A DNA stretch of 64,000 bases from Methylomonas montana. GTDB lineage: Bacteria > Pseudomonadota > Gammaproteobacteria > Methylococcales > Methylomonadaceae. Under the pieces are notes generated by a model, which made no database searches, was not told the origin of the DNA, and saw only the letters and a program-made list of their open reading frames with translations. This document shows, in pieces, positions 1 to 7,495 of the stretch (within the stretch, counting starts at the first letter, position 1; each line of letters begins with the position of its first letter). The position numbers and the translations under genes are program-made. The DNA lies in the NCBI RefSeq assembly GCF_030490285.1, contig NZ_CP129884.1, positions 682,001-746,000 of the forward strand. The letters run 5' to 3'.

Positions 1-2
1 CC

Positions 3-296
3 AAGAAACTGGTGAATATGATCGCCGGCCATCAGTTGCAGGAGCCGCGCGAGGTGGTCTACATCGAGTACCCGAAGGAAGGCATTTGGGTGCCGGCCTA
101 CGTCACCAATAAAACCGAAGATCGTTATGTATTGTTTGTGCCGACTTCTCCTAACCCCACCTCGGGTTTTGCGGTGATTGTCCACGAATCGAAAGTGATT
201 AAATCGGAGATGAGCATCGAACAAGTGACCAGCTTCATCATCAGCGTTGGCGCCGATTTTGAGAATGTCTCTGAAATCAATAAGCTGCCGAAATAA
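3..296 (+). CDS. DUF502 family membrane protein, C-terminal part
   Basis: The reading frame is open from the left edge of the window, so the 5' end and its membrane segments are missing. The visible part carries the pattern typical of the DUF502 C-terminus: a PREVVYIEYP-like strand, the PTSPNPTSGF signature, and a final stretch resembling 'MSVEDALKLIISGG' (here MSIEQVTSFIISVG). DUF502 proteins are predicted inner-membrane proteins with a soluble C-terminal domain and no firmly assigned function. The family call rests on remembered motifs. The GTG at 12 is probably internal rather than the start. A long hairpin follows the stop codon. Confidence 0.75.
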   Translation, partial: KKLVNMIAGHQLQEPREVVYIEYPKEGIWVPAYVTNKTEDRYVLFVPTSPNPTSGFAVIVHESKVIKSEMSIEQVTSFIISVGADFENVSEINKLPK

Positions 297-304
297 GCCC
301 TCTT

Positions 305-345
305 TGTATTGCAGCGCTGGATAATCAATCGTGCGCTGCAATACA
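305..345 (+). terminator. Perfect 13-bp hairpin after the DUF502 gene
   Basis: Arms at 305-317 and 333-345 are perfect inverted repeats (TGTATTGCAGCGC and its complement) around a 15-nt loop. There is no U-tract, so it may be a Rho-dependent end, an mRNA-stabilising hairpin, or a bidirectional element before pncC. Confidence 0.5.
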
Positions 346-376
346 TCTTCACGATGCCGTTTCATTTGATTAGACA

Positions 377-868
377 ATGAAGCATAACGCCAGTTATCGC
401 CTCGCCGAGACGCTCGGTAGCCGCCTAAAAAATCTTAATCTCCGCCTGGCCTTGGCCGAGTCCTGCACTGGCGGCGGCATCGCCAGCGCGGTCACCGATA
501 TACCGGGTAGTTCCCACTGGTTCGACCGCGGCTTCGTCACTTACAGTAACCAAGCCAAAGTCGATATGCTTGGCGTCAGGCAAACCACGTTGGAGAGTGT
601 CGGTGCGGTCAGTAGCGAAACGGCGCTGGAAATGGCCGCGGGCGCTTTGGCGCATAGTGATGCGGAACTGGTATTGGCGGTCACCGGCATCGCTGGGCCG
701 GACGGTGGTTCGAGTGAAAAGCCGGTTGGCACGGTGTTCGTCGCCTGGCAACGGCGAGGCGAGGCCGGATGCTGGGCCAGAAAGTTATTTGCCGGAAACC
801 GTCAGGCAGTGCGGCGGCAGGTCGTCGAATTCAGTCTGCAACAATTGTTGGAACTGGTCGGCGGCTGA
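377..868 (+). CDS. pncC: Nicotinamide-nucleotide amidohydrolase, CinA C-terminal type
   Basis: This stand-alone CinA C-terminal domain of 163 residues, the usual length of PncC, deamidates nicotinamide mononucleotide to nicotinate mononucleotide in NAD salvage. Visible signatures are the ALAESCTGG motif near residues 26-34, the YSNQAK stretch with the following MLGV, and the TGIAGPDGGS loop near residue 103, which together form the active site of the family. The start at 377 gives a typical N-terminus. In many gammaproteobacteria this gene precedes recA; here a small unrelated gene follows on the other strand, so the recA link is absent from this window. Confidence 0.9.
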   Translation: MKHNASYRLAETLGSRLKNLNLRLALAESCTGGGIASAVTDIPGSSHWFDRGFVTYSNQAKVDMLGVRQTTLESVGAVSSETALEMAAGALAHSDAELVLAVTGIAGPDGGSSEKPVGTVFVAWQRRGEAGCWARKLFAGNRQAVRRQVVEFSLQQLLELVGG

Positions 869-912
869 TGAGCCTGGTGTCTGCCGGTTGGACTGGCCAA
901 GGTAGATAGTGG

Positions 913-945
913 CCGGTTTGCAGCCCGAAATAGGCTACAAACCGG
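913..945. terminator. Hairpin between convergent genes
   Basis: CCGGTTTG at 913-920 pairs with CAAACCGG at 938-945. After one mismatch the stem continues with AGCC/GGCT. It lies between the convergent pncC and the small gene ending at 958, so it could end transcripts from both sides. Neither strand has a U-run. Confidence 0.4.
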
Positions 946-957
946 AACCACAACGGA

Positions 958-1263
958 TTAGCTAAAATGACTCAAACGGTTTTCCACTTCAACAGCCACC
1001 AGGGTGTCGTAATGACGCCGCAAGACCGAGTCCGTTGGGCGAGGAAATAACGTGGCTTCGATTTCGCCTTGCAGTTGCTCCAAAAAGCTGGGAGCCTCGG
1101 CGCTTTGGGAAATGATCGCCTGCTCAGTCGCTGTCATCAGCGTTGCGTTCTCACCGCTTGAACGGGAGGACTTTGCGAAAAACGAAATATTGCTACCCTG
1201 CGACGAGTAGGCGCTCACGGCAATCAGGCCGCTCAGCATGAACAATACGAAGATTTCGAACAT
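958..1263 (-). CDS. Small membrane-anchored protein of unknown function
   Basis: The product is 101 residues. An N-terminal hydrophobic stretch (about residues 3-18, FEIFVLFMLSGLIAVSA) looks like a membrane anchor or uncleaved signal. The rest is a polar, probably extracytoplasmic segment rich in Ser, Glu and Thr. A good Shine-Dalgarno (GAGGTG) sits about seven bases before the ATG, which supports translation. No family is recognised. It stands alone, convergent with pncC and with a gene-free stretch behind it. It could be a lineage-specific envelope protein. Confidence 0.5.
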   Translation of the reverse strand: MFEIFVLFMLSGLIAVSAYSSQGSNISFFAKSSRSSGENATLMTATEQAIISQSAEAPSFLEQLQGEIEATLFPRPTDSVLRRHYDTLVAVEVENRLSHFS

Positions 1264-1600
1264 ATCAACACCTCATGACAAATTAAAAACGCCGGCGAAA
1301 AGAACCAGTTTGTCCTGTCGAGTCGTCGGCGCCTTTCGTAAAGCAATTAAGATGCCATTGATATTTTGTGGTAATTCGTTGATTTTTTAATATAAATTCA
1401 CGTGGTGCTGCGTGAGGGTTTGCCGGGTTCCCAACAATTTGTCGTTTATGCTCCAAGCTTGCACTGCCAGGGGCCGGATATGGCCGCGCCGCGTCTACAC
1501 TCGAATGTCCCGCCACGGAGCAAGGTTTGAAAGCTAGCTCGTTTGCCTTCTTTCAAAGGGTTTAGCTGATTTGGTTTGAGGACGCGAGGGCTAAAAAGGG
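1264..1600. other. Gene-free stretch
   Basis: No convincing gene is visible. One minus-strand open frame (1283-1516) has low-complexity composition, no ribosome site and no recognisable family, so it is not called. The right part holds the candidate promoter of the M48 protease gene. Confidence 0.5.
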
Positions 1601-1629
1601 TTTGGCCGCTAGGTAAGTTAGGCTAAAAT
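1601..1629 (+). promoter_or_regulatory. Candidate sigma-70 promoter of the M48 protease gene
   Basis: TTTGGC at 1601-1606 and TAAAAT at 1624-1629 are separated by 17 bp. Transcription would start near 1636, upstream of the ATG at 1661 but downstream of the ATG at 1628. This supports 1661 as the real start. The -35 is weak. Confidence 0.35.
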
Positions 1630-1660
1630 GCCGCTTCTTTTCCTAGCGGACATTGACGCC

Positions 1661-2446
1661 ATGTTGAAAAAAATTCTGCTTTTCTCGACTACTTTCCTGC
1701 TGTTAAGCGCCTGTGCCACCAGTCCCACCGGCCGAACTCAGTTCATTTACATGCCGGACAATCAGGTCGATCAAATGGGTTTGCAGGCCTTCGACAGCAT
1801 GAAGAGTAAAAACCCCATCAGCCGCAATCCGCGCTATAGCCAGTTCGCTCAATGCGTGGCCTATAGCATCACCCAGCAGACCGGCGGCCAATGGGAAGTG
1901 GTGGTGTTCGAGGACGAGTCCTTGAATGCTTTCGCGCTGCCTGGCAACAAAATCGGCGTGCATACCGGCTTGATCAATCTGGTCGATAATCAGGATCAAT
2001 TGGCGGCGGTGATCGGCCATGAAATCGGTCACGTGCTATCGCGGCACAGCAACGAGCGTTTGTCGCAAGAAACCGCCGTCAGCACCGGATTATCTATGGT
2101 GCAAGCGGTAACGCAGCCACAAACTGCCTTGGGGCAGACCGCGCTGGGTTTGTTGGGCGTCGGCGCGCAATATGGGGTAATCTTGCCATACAGCCGTATC
2201 CACGAAACCGAAGCCGACACCATCGGCCTGGATTTGATGGCCAAAGCTGGTTTCGATCCGCGGCAAAGCATCAACCTGTGGCTGAAAATGGATAAAGCGG
2301 CGCAAGGCGGCCAGCCGATCGAATTCATGTCGACTCACCCCTCGCACGGCAGCCGCATCGACAACCTGAACCAGCACATGAACCAAGCCCTCCAGCTACA
2401 GCAACAAGCCTGGAACTCCGGGAGACAACCGCGTTGCGCCAAATAA
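1661..2446 (+). CDS. M48 family metalloprotease, lipoprotein
   Basis: A zinc endopeptidase of 261 residues, probably acting in the periplasm on envelope proteins (LoiP/YcaL/BepA-like). The start at 1661 gives a clean lipoprotein signal, with a hydrophobic run and lipobox LLSAC (Cys18). An in-frame ATG at 1628 would bury the signal and lies in the -10 box. The zinc motif HEIGH is at residues 120-124, followed by LSRHSNER. The third ligand region ETEADTIGLDLMAKAGFDP is typical of the family. The C-terminus has the THPSHGSRIDNL element. It overlaps dapC by one base (TAATG), suggesting translational coupling. Confidence 0.88.
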   Translation: MLKKILLFSTTFLLLSACATSPTGRTQFIYMPDNQVDQMGLQAFDSMKSKNPISRNPRYSQFAQCVAYSITQQTGGQWEVVVFEDESLNAFALPGNKIGVHTGLINLVDNQDQLAAVIGHEIGHVLSRHSNERLSQETAVSTGLSMVQAVTQPQTALGQTALGLLGVGAQYGVILPYSRIHETEADTIGLDLMAKAGFDPRQSINLWLKMDKAAQGGQPIEFMSTHPSHGSRIDNLNQHMNQALQLQQQAWNSGRQPRCAK

Positions 2447-3696
2447 TGAATCCACATTTACAGCAACTGCATCCTTACCCGTTTGAAAAACTGGCGACGC
2501 TGAAACAAGGCGTCGTCCCGCCGGCCGACAAGGCGCATATCGCGCTGTCGATCGGCGAACCCAAACACGCCACGCCGCATTTCATTCAGGAGGCCTTGTT
2601 GCAGCATCTGCATGGCCTGACTTTGTACCCCACGACCAAGGGCCTGCCGGAATTAAGGCTCGCCAATGCCGAGTGGACTTGCCGGCGGTTCGAAATACCG
2701 GCCGGCGGCGTCGATGCCGAAACCCAGGTGCTGCCGGTCAACGGCACCCGCGAGGCGCTGTTTTCGTTCGTGCAGGCCGTGATCGATCCGAGCGACAAGC
2801 CGGTGGTGATCATGCCCAACCCGTTCTATCAGATCTACGAAGGTGCGGCGCTGCTGGCCGGCGCAGAACCGTATTATCTGAACACCACCGAAGAAAACGG
2901 TTATTTGCCGGATTTCGATAGCGTGCCGGAGGCGATCTGGCAGCGTTGCCAATTGATTTTCATCTGTTCGCCCGGCAATCCGACCGGCACGGTATTGAGC
3001 CAAGCCGATCACCTGAAATTATTGGATTTAGCGGAAAAATACCATTTCGTCATCGCTTCGGACGAGTGTTACACCGAACTCTACGATGACGAAGCTAATC
3101 CGCCGCAAGGTTTGCTGCAAAGCGCTTGGCACAGCGGCAACACCGCATTCAAACGTTGCGTGATTTTCCAAAGCCTGTCCAAGCGCTCCAACGCGCCGGG
3201 CTTGCGTTCCGGCTTCGTGGCTGGCGATGCCGAAATATTGAAACAGTATTTTAAATATCGCACTTATCACGGCTGCCCGATGCCGGTGCCGACCCAGCAT
3301 GCCAGCATCGCTGCCTGGAACGACGAGGAACACGTCAGCCACAACCGTCAGTTGTATCGCGACAAGTTCACCGCATTTATCGATATTTTGCAGGATGTCT
3401 GCGAAATTAGCCGGCCGCCAGCCAGTTTTTATATCTGGCTGAAAATTCCGGGCTCGGACGACCTCCATGGACGGAGGAAGTTCGGCGAGTTGCCGGGAGC
3501 AACCGCCGATACGGATTTCGCACAAAAACTGTTTGCCGAGCAAAACATCACTGTGTTGCCCGGAAGTTTCCTGTCCCGCGACAGCGGGGGCATCAACCCC
3601 GGTGCCAACCATGTCCGCATCGCCTTGGTCGCGCCTATCGAAGAATGTATTGAGGCCGCGCAACGCATTAAAACCTTTATTGAAAATCTTCGGTAG
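2446..3696 (+). CDS. dapC: Succinyldiaminopimelate transaminase
   Basis: A PLP-dependent class I/II aminotransferase of 416 residues. It matches the DapC subgroup that converts N-succinyl-2-amino-6-oxopimelate to N-succinyl-LL-diaminopimelate in lysine and peptidoglycan synthesis. Visible signatures are the N-terminal LHPYPFEKL, NPFYQIYEGAAL, CSPGNPTGTV, SDECYTELY, and the PLP-lysine region SLSKRSNAPGLRSGF. The ATG at 2446 overlaps the preceding stop and gives the family N-terminus; the open frame extends four codons further to a TTG. The neighbour downstream is dapD, the step just before it, which strengthens the assignment over other aminotransferases. Confidence 0.9.
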   Translation: MNPHLQQLHPYPFEKLATLKQGVVPPADKAHIALSIGEPKHATPHFIQEALLQHLHGLTLYPTTKGLPELRLANAEWTCRRFEIPAGGVDAETQVLPVNGTREALFSFVQAVIDPSDKPVVIMPNPFYQIYEGAALLAGAEPYYLNTTEENGYLPDFDSVPEAIWQRCQLIFICSPGNPTGTVLSQADHLKLLDLAEKYHFVIASDECYTELYDDEANPPQGLLQSAWHSGNTAFKRCVIFQSLSKRSNAPGLRSGFVAGDAEILKQYFKYRTYHGCPMPVPTQHASIAAWNDEEHVSHNRQLYRDKFTAFIDILQDVCEISRPPASFYIWLKIPGSDDLHGRRKFGELPGATADTDFAQKLFAEQNITVLPGSFLSRDSGGINPGANHVRIALVAPIEECIEAAQRIKTFIENLR

Positions 3697-3722
3697 GTCG
3701 GGTTAGCGTAGCGTAACCCGAC
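3697..3722. repeat. GTCGGGTTA inverted repeat, dispersed-repeat type
   Basis: GTCGGGTTA at 3697-3705 is mirrored by TAACCCGAC ending at 3722. A related hairpin follows at 3740-3764, and another between the ankyrin gene and clpB (35954-35981). These look like members of one dispersed palindromic family. Confidence 0.55.
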
Positions 3723-3739
3723 AATCACAGCCTTCATGT

Positions 3740-3764
3740 TGGGTTACGGCTAGCGCCTAACCCA
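3740..3764 (+). repeat. TGGGTTA inverted repeat followed by a T-run
   Basis: TGGGTTA (3740-3746) and TAACCCA (3758-3764) flank an 11-nt loop, and GTTTTTT follows at 3771-3777. It could serve as the terminator of the M48-dapC pair just before dapD. Confidence 0.45.
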
Positions 3765-3797
3765 GCCTACGTTTTTTAACTTAACCTGAAAACAACC

Positions 3798-4616
3798 ATG
3801 TCAAATCTGGAAACCATCATTAACGACGCGTTTGAAAACCGCGCCGAAATTAGCCCATCTACCGTCTCAACCGAAGTTCGCAATGCCGTTGCAGAAGTCT
3901 TGAATATGCTCGACAAAGGCGAAGTTCGCGTTGCCGAGAAAAAAAACGGCGACTGGGTCACCAATCAATGGCTGAAAAAAGCCGTGTTGCTGTCGTTTCG
4001 GATCAACGAAAACAAAGTCATCGAAAGCGGTGATGTGCGTTATTACGACAAAGTGCCGACCAAATTCGGCCAATACAGCGACGACGACTTTGCGAAAGCC
4101 GGCGTGCGCGTGGTGCCGAATGCAGTGGCCCGTTACGGCTCTTACATCGCGCCTGGCGCGATTCTGATGCCGTCTTACGTCAACATCGGCGCATATGTCG
4201 ATAGCGGTACCATGGTCGACACTTGGGTAACGGTCGGTTCCTGCGCACAAATCGGTAAAAACGTGCATCTGTCCGGCGGCGTCGGTATCGGCGGCGTGCT
4301 GGAACCGCTGCAAGCCAACCCCACCATCATCGGCGACAACTGCTTCATCGGCGCCCGCTCCGAAATCGTCGAAGGCGTCATCGTCGAAGACAACTGCGTG
4401 GTATCGATGGGCGTCTACATTGGCCAAAGCACCAAGATTTTCAACCGGATGACCCAAGAAGTCAGCTACGGCCGTATTCCTGCCGGTTCGGTAGTCGTCT
4501 CCGGCAACCTGCCATCCAAAGACGGCAGCCACAGCCTGTATTGCGCGGTGATCATCAAGCAAGTCGACGAAAAAACTCGCAGCAAAACCGGGATTAATGA
4601 GTTGTTGCGGGATTGA
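3798..4616 (+). CDS. dapD: Tetrahydrodipicolinate N-succinyltransferase
   Basis: The 272-residue enzyme transfers succinate from succinyl-CoA to tetrahydrodipicolinate in the lysine/diaminopimelate pathway. It shows the DapD architecture: an alpha-helical N-terminus, then left-handed beta-helix hexapeptide repeats ([35 protein letters not shown]), then the [29 protein letters not shown] stretch typical of the family. Length equals the E. coli enzyme (274). It follows dapC on the same strand after about 100 bp containing palindromic repeats. The later lysine gene dapE lies 14 kb away. Confidence 0.95.
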   Translation: MSNLETIINDAFENRAEISPSTVSTEVRNAVAEVLNMLDKGEVRVAEKKNGDWVTNQWLKKAVLLSFRINENKVIESGDVRYYDKVPTKFGQYSDDDFAKAGVRVVPNAVARYGSYIAPGAILMPSYVNIGAYVDSGTMVDTWVTVGSCAQIGKNVHLSGGVGIGGVLEPLQANPTIIGDNCFIGARSEIVEGVIVEDNCVVSMGVYIGQSTKIFNRMTQEVSYGRIPAGSVVVSGNLPSKDGSHSLYCAVIIKQVDEKTRSKTGINELLRD

Positions 4617-4619
4617 TCT

Positions 4620-4645
4620 GTAGCCTGGATGCAGCGAAGCGAAAT
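4620..4645. repeat. GTAGCCTGGATG-type dispersed repeat, left copy
   Basis: The stretch starts with GTAGCCTGGATGCAGCGAAG and continues with ATCCTGGGT. The same GTAGCCTGGATG core occurs at 14356-14367, on the other side of the glycan island. Similar short intergenic sequences are familiar from bacterial genomes as dispersed repeats. Confidence 0.5.
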
Positions 4646-4701
4646 CCTGGGTGCGAGCTTCGTTCCCCGTATTGCGCTTCGCTCCATGCGGGCATGCCGC
4701 A

Positions 4702-4809
4702 TCACAAATTAGAACTTGATAAGATATCCACAAACTCTCTTTCCGCGCGAATCGTAAACGCCATTACCAGCTCGTCATCTTTTTGCAATGTCAACGGCAT
4801 CGGCAGGCG
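4702..4809 (-). pseudogene. Decayed 3' fragment of a mutarotase-like gene
   Basis: Read on the minus strand, 4809-4737 encodes a peptide containing PLTLQKDDELVMAFTIRAER. This is almost identical to the C-terminus of the mutarotase-like protein at 13495-14280 (PLTLQKDEELVMAFTIRAER). At DNA level, 4737-4809 aligns with 13512-13585 at roughly 85-90 percent by eye. Upstream of 4809 the similarity stops, and the C-terminal tail differs. This is a relic, not a functional gene. It lies at the left edge of the glycan island, while the full gene lies at the right edge. Confidence 0.75.
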
Positions 4810-4899
4810 GCCAGAAACCTGGTTTGCGGTGGCAATTTGGTCGGCCCAAACAGCAGTCTGCGACCAGACGGGTATGGCAATGGCAGGCATGGCATGCGT

Positions 4900-5955
4900 C
4901 TAATGCGGATTGTTTAACACGTTTGAATTTACCGACGAGTCGTGGGAATGGCTGTTCAAGACATTTGCCAAACCTTTTTGGATCGAGGTTTTGGCTTCGA
5001 AAGCGAGCGCTAATTTTGCGCGGTTTACTGAGTACTCTGGGCCGCCCAGCAGCACCGAACCGTACACTTGGTCGGCAGCATAAGATTTCCAGCGCGGTCG
5101 CATTGCGTTACCGGAGAGGTTGCGGCTAAACCAGCGTAATTCCTGAGCCAAGCGCACAACTGCAATAGGTAAGGGTACGCATTTCGCCTCATGGCCGGTG
5201 ATGGCTGCATAGGCCGAAGTTAGAGCCTGCAAGTGGGTCGGCGGGCCGGCAATGTTTAGCGTGTCCGAGCCAATGGCGCGGGATGTGCCGGCCCTGACGA
5301 TGGCTTCGATTAAATCGTCGACGTACACCAGCGAGAACGGTCGGGGCGAACGGCCCGCCGTGTACAGGTATTTGCCGCTAAGCATCGACACCAGCATTGC
5401 GGTAAAGCCGCCATCGCCGGGGCCGTAGACCTGACTGGGCCTAAGTATCACGCTACTAAGACTGTTCGTGGCGGCGTTGGCTATTTCCAGTTCCGCAGCG
5501 GCTTTGCTTTGACCGTAACTGTCTCCGCCGCCTGTCGGGCTGTCCTCGTCGAGTAGCGCTTTGAGGGGGGGCGCATAGGCGCAAACCGAGCTGAGGAAAA
5601 CTAGCCGTTTAACGCCATTCTCGATGCACGCTTGCAACAACACCCGGGTGCCGTAATGATTGACGCGCCATTGTTCCGCCTGTCCACCCTTGCCTGGAAC
5701 GATTGCCGCTAAATGATAGACAACCGAGACATTACGGGTGGCGTCGGCCAAGCAGCGTTGGTTCAAAATATCGCCATATTGGTAGCGAACCCCGGACGGA
5801 GTGACTAGATTCGGACACTGGCGGCCTAGCGCGGTGACGGTATGGCCGTGCTCGACGAGAGAACGGACCAAATGCCTGCCTAAAAATCCTGTGGCGCCGG
5901 TCACTAGTGATGACGGTCCGCCACTGTGCATGCTTGATGGTGAGGCGCTAGCCAT
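4900..5955 (-). CDS. NAD-dependent epimerase/dehydratase (extended SDR)
   Basis: An extended short-chain dehydrogenase of 351 residues, probably acting on a nucleotide-activated or lipid-linked sugar. The nucleotide-binding GATGFLG motif is near residue 20, the DxxD-like strand YQYGDILN follows, and the catalytic YGQSK (YxxxK) lies near residues 145-149, with the serine in the preceding LSSVCAY. It is the last gene of a five-gene minus-strand run and overlaps the upstream radical SAM gene by eight bases. HpnA-like hopanoid epimerases are one possible relative, but nothing here proves the substrate. An internal ATG at 5931 is an alternative start. Confidence 0.8.
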   Translation of the reverse strand: MASASPSSMHSGGPSSLVTGATGFLGRHLVRSLVEHGHTVTALGRQCPNLVTPSGVRYQYGDILNQRCLADATRNVSVVYHLAAIVPGKGGQAEQWRVNHYGTRVLLQACIENGVKRLVFLSSVCAYAPPLKALLDEDSPTGGGDSYGQSKAAAELEIANAATNSLSSVILRPSQVYGPGDGGFTAMLVSMLSGKYLYTAGRSPRPFSLVYVDDLIEAIVRAGTSRAIGSDTLNIAGPPTHLQALTSAYAAITGHEAKCVPLPIAVVRLAQELRWFSRNLSGNAMRPRWKSYAADQVYGSVLLGGPEYSVNRAKLALAFEAKTSIQKGLANVLNSHSHDSSVNSNVLNNPH

Positions 5956-7447
5956 TGGCTCGCACCGCGTTCAAAATCGCGTACGCAGCCCCCTTGGGGT
6001 ATTTCAGAATCAAGCGGGCGTTATAGGCGAGTTCGCTTAGCGATGTCAGCGACCTGAGCGCAAAAATGAGTAAGCGTTTGCGCAGATAAGTCCGGTAAAT
6101 CGACTGAATTACATCGGGATCGAAATCGCCGGTTTTAACCTGGTTGTACGCAGTTTCTATAGTGCCGTTATGTAAGCCTTGCGCAGCGATCTCATCGTAA
6201 ACATCGGTGCCGGGGATCGGAATCAAGGGTTGCAGCATAGGCACGACGCCGAACCGCCAATAGCGCTCAAGCGCGTAGGCAACAGTGGCTTTAATATCGC
6301 TCAAGGTTTCGCCCGGAAAGCCAATGATGTAAAAAGCATGCAGCCTTAAACCGACCTCCTGACAATAGTGCATCATTTCATCGACCTTTTTAAGATCCAG
6401 GCGTTTACGCACAATGTCATCCACAACGCGCTGGACGCCTGACTCGATCGCCACTGTCAGAAACTGACAGCCGGATTTTTTGGCGCGGCGGACGCGCTCC
6501 AGAGTCCAGGCGTCGCCTCTGACGCCGTTCGGGGTGTCCCACTTGATGCGCGGATTGAACGTCAGCATGAAGTCGACAATCTGGTCGTAGCGCTCGGTAT
6601 CGTGTACTAGATTGTCGTCCTCGAAATGAATGAAATCGACGCCGTAGTCGTCTACCAAGTGCTGGATATGTTTGCGGGCATAGGCGGGAGAATGGGCCCG
6701 AAACTTATAACCCATTGTGGTTTGAATCGAACAAAACACACATTTATGCGGGCAGCCCCGGCTGGTCAACATGCTGATAGGGCGCTGGCCCCATTCGCGA
6801 AATCGCGGTGATAGACCGCGCCGGGCCAACGCGAAGTAACTTTCCATGTCGACGAGGTCGTATGCCGGGAAGGGTAGTTTATCCAGCGGATCGGCGAAAC
6901 TGACCGGCGCTCGCGGGTTGGGGCGCAACAGGTCCAAGTCGTCACGGTCTGCCGCAACACCTGGTATTTGCGGATGGTTTTCACCACGCTGTAAGGCGAT
7001 CAGTAATTGGCTGAGACGTTCTTCGCCCTCGCCGATCACGACATAATCGATGCACGGTCGAGACAGGGCTTCCAGTGGAAAGACCGATACGTGAGGGCCA
7101 CCGAGGATGATGGTCGCGTTTGGTGCTGCTTGCCTAGCCAGATTGGCAAAATGGTAGGCGCGATCAATCTGACTGCTAAACATATTAGATATGCCGATGA
7201 CATCCGGGTTGGCCGAGCGAATTCGCGTTTCGATCTGTGCGTCGGTATCACCGAAAATCCAGTGATCGTCTTCGCGCCGGAACGCGGCGCTCAGGCGAGC
7301 GTCGTAGATTTGGACCGATCCTCGCCATTCGCTTTGTCGAACGTAGGCGGCGATGGACAGCACGCCAAATGGCGGACTCACCGCGGGTCTGGCTTTCATG
7401 CCATCCAGGCGCACGAGTTGATTCGGTACGCAGAGCAGCAGTTTCAT
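5948..7447 (-). CDS. B12-binding-domain radical SAM protein (second of pair)
   Basis: A 499-residue protein with an N-terminal cobalamin-binding-type Rossmann domain (about residues 1-190; PPFGVLSIAAYVR, VIGISNMFSSQ, TIILGGPHVSVFP), then a radical SAM core. The cluster motif is CPHKCVFC with Cys232, Cys236 and Cys239. The core continues with FEDDNLVHD and VAIESGVQR, and the C-terminal part is typical of class B-like enzymes. No clear DxHxxG cobalamin ligand is visible, so cobalamin binding is not certain. Such enzymes methylate unactivated carbons or rearrange lipids and sugars. Within an operon of sugar epimerases and a WecG-type transferase, a sugar or glycolipid substrate is a reasonable inference. 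Confidence 0.85.
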   Translation of the reverse strand: MKLLLCVPNQLVRLDGMKARPAVSPPFGVLSIAAYVRQSEWRGSVQIYDARLSAAFRREDDHWIFGDTDAQIETRIRSANPDVIGISNMFSSQIDRAYHFANLARQAAPNATIILGGPHVSVFPLEALSRPCIDYVVIGEGEERLSQLLIALQRGENHPQIPGVAADRDDLDLLRPNPRAPVSFADPLDKLPFPAYDLVDMESYFALARRGLSPRFREWGQRPISMLTSRGCPHKCVFCSIQTTMGYKFRAHSPAYARKHIQHLVDDYGVDFIHFEDDNLVHDTERYDQIVDFMLTFNPRIKWDTPNGVRGDAWTLERVRRAKKSGCQFLTVAIESGVQRVVDDIVRKRLDLKKVDEMMHYCQEVGLRLHAFYIIGFPGETLSDIKATVAYALERYWRFGVVPMLQPLIPIPGTDVYDEIAAQGLHNGTIETAYNQVKTGDFDPDVIQSIYRTYLRKRLLIFALRSLTSLSELAYNARLILKYPKGAAYAILNAVRANG

Positions 7448-7495
7448 TTTTCGGCCCTTAGCTAAGTGTCATTGCCAGAGAGTTTTGCGATGCCA

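Noticed and set aside
1283-1516. Minus-strand open frame of 77 codons in the gap before the M48 gene
   Set aside because: No ribosome site, no recognisable motif, and a composition typical of a non-coding frame.
1628-1660. Upstream ATG as start of the M48 protease
   Set aside because: It lies in the likely -10 box and would mask the lipoprotein signal that begins at 1661.
3867-4733. 288-codon minus-strand frame opposite dapD
   Set aside because: Shadow of dapD; it is rich in His, Asp and Ala without domain signatures.
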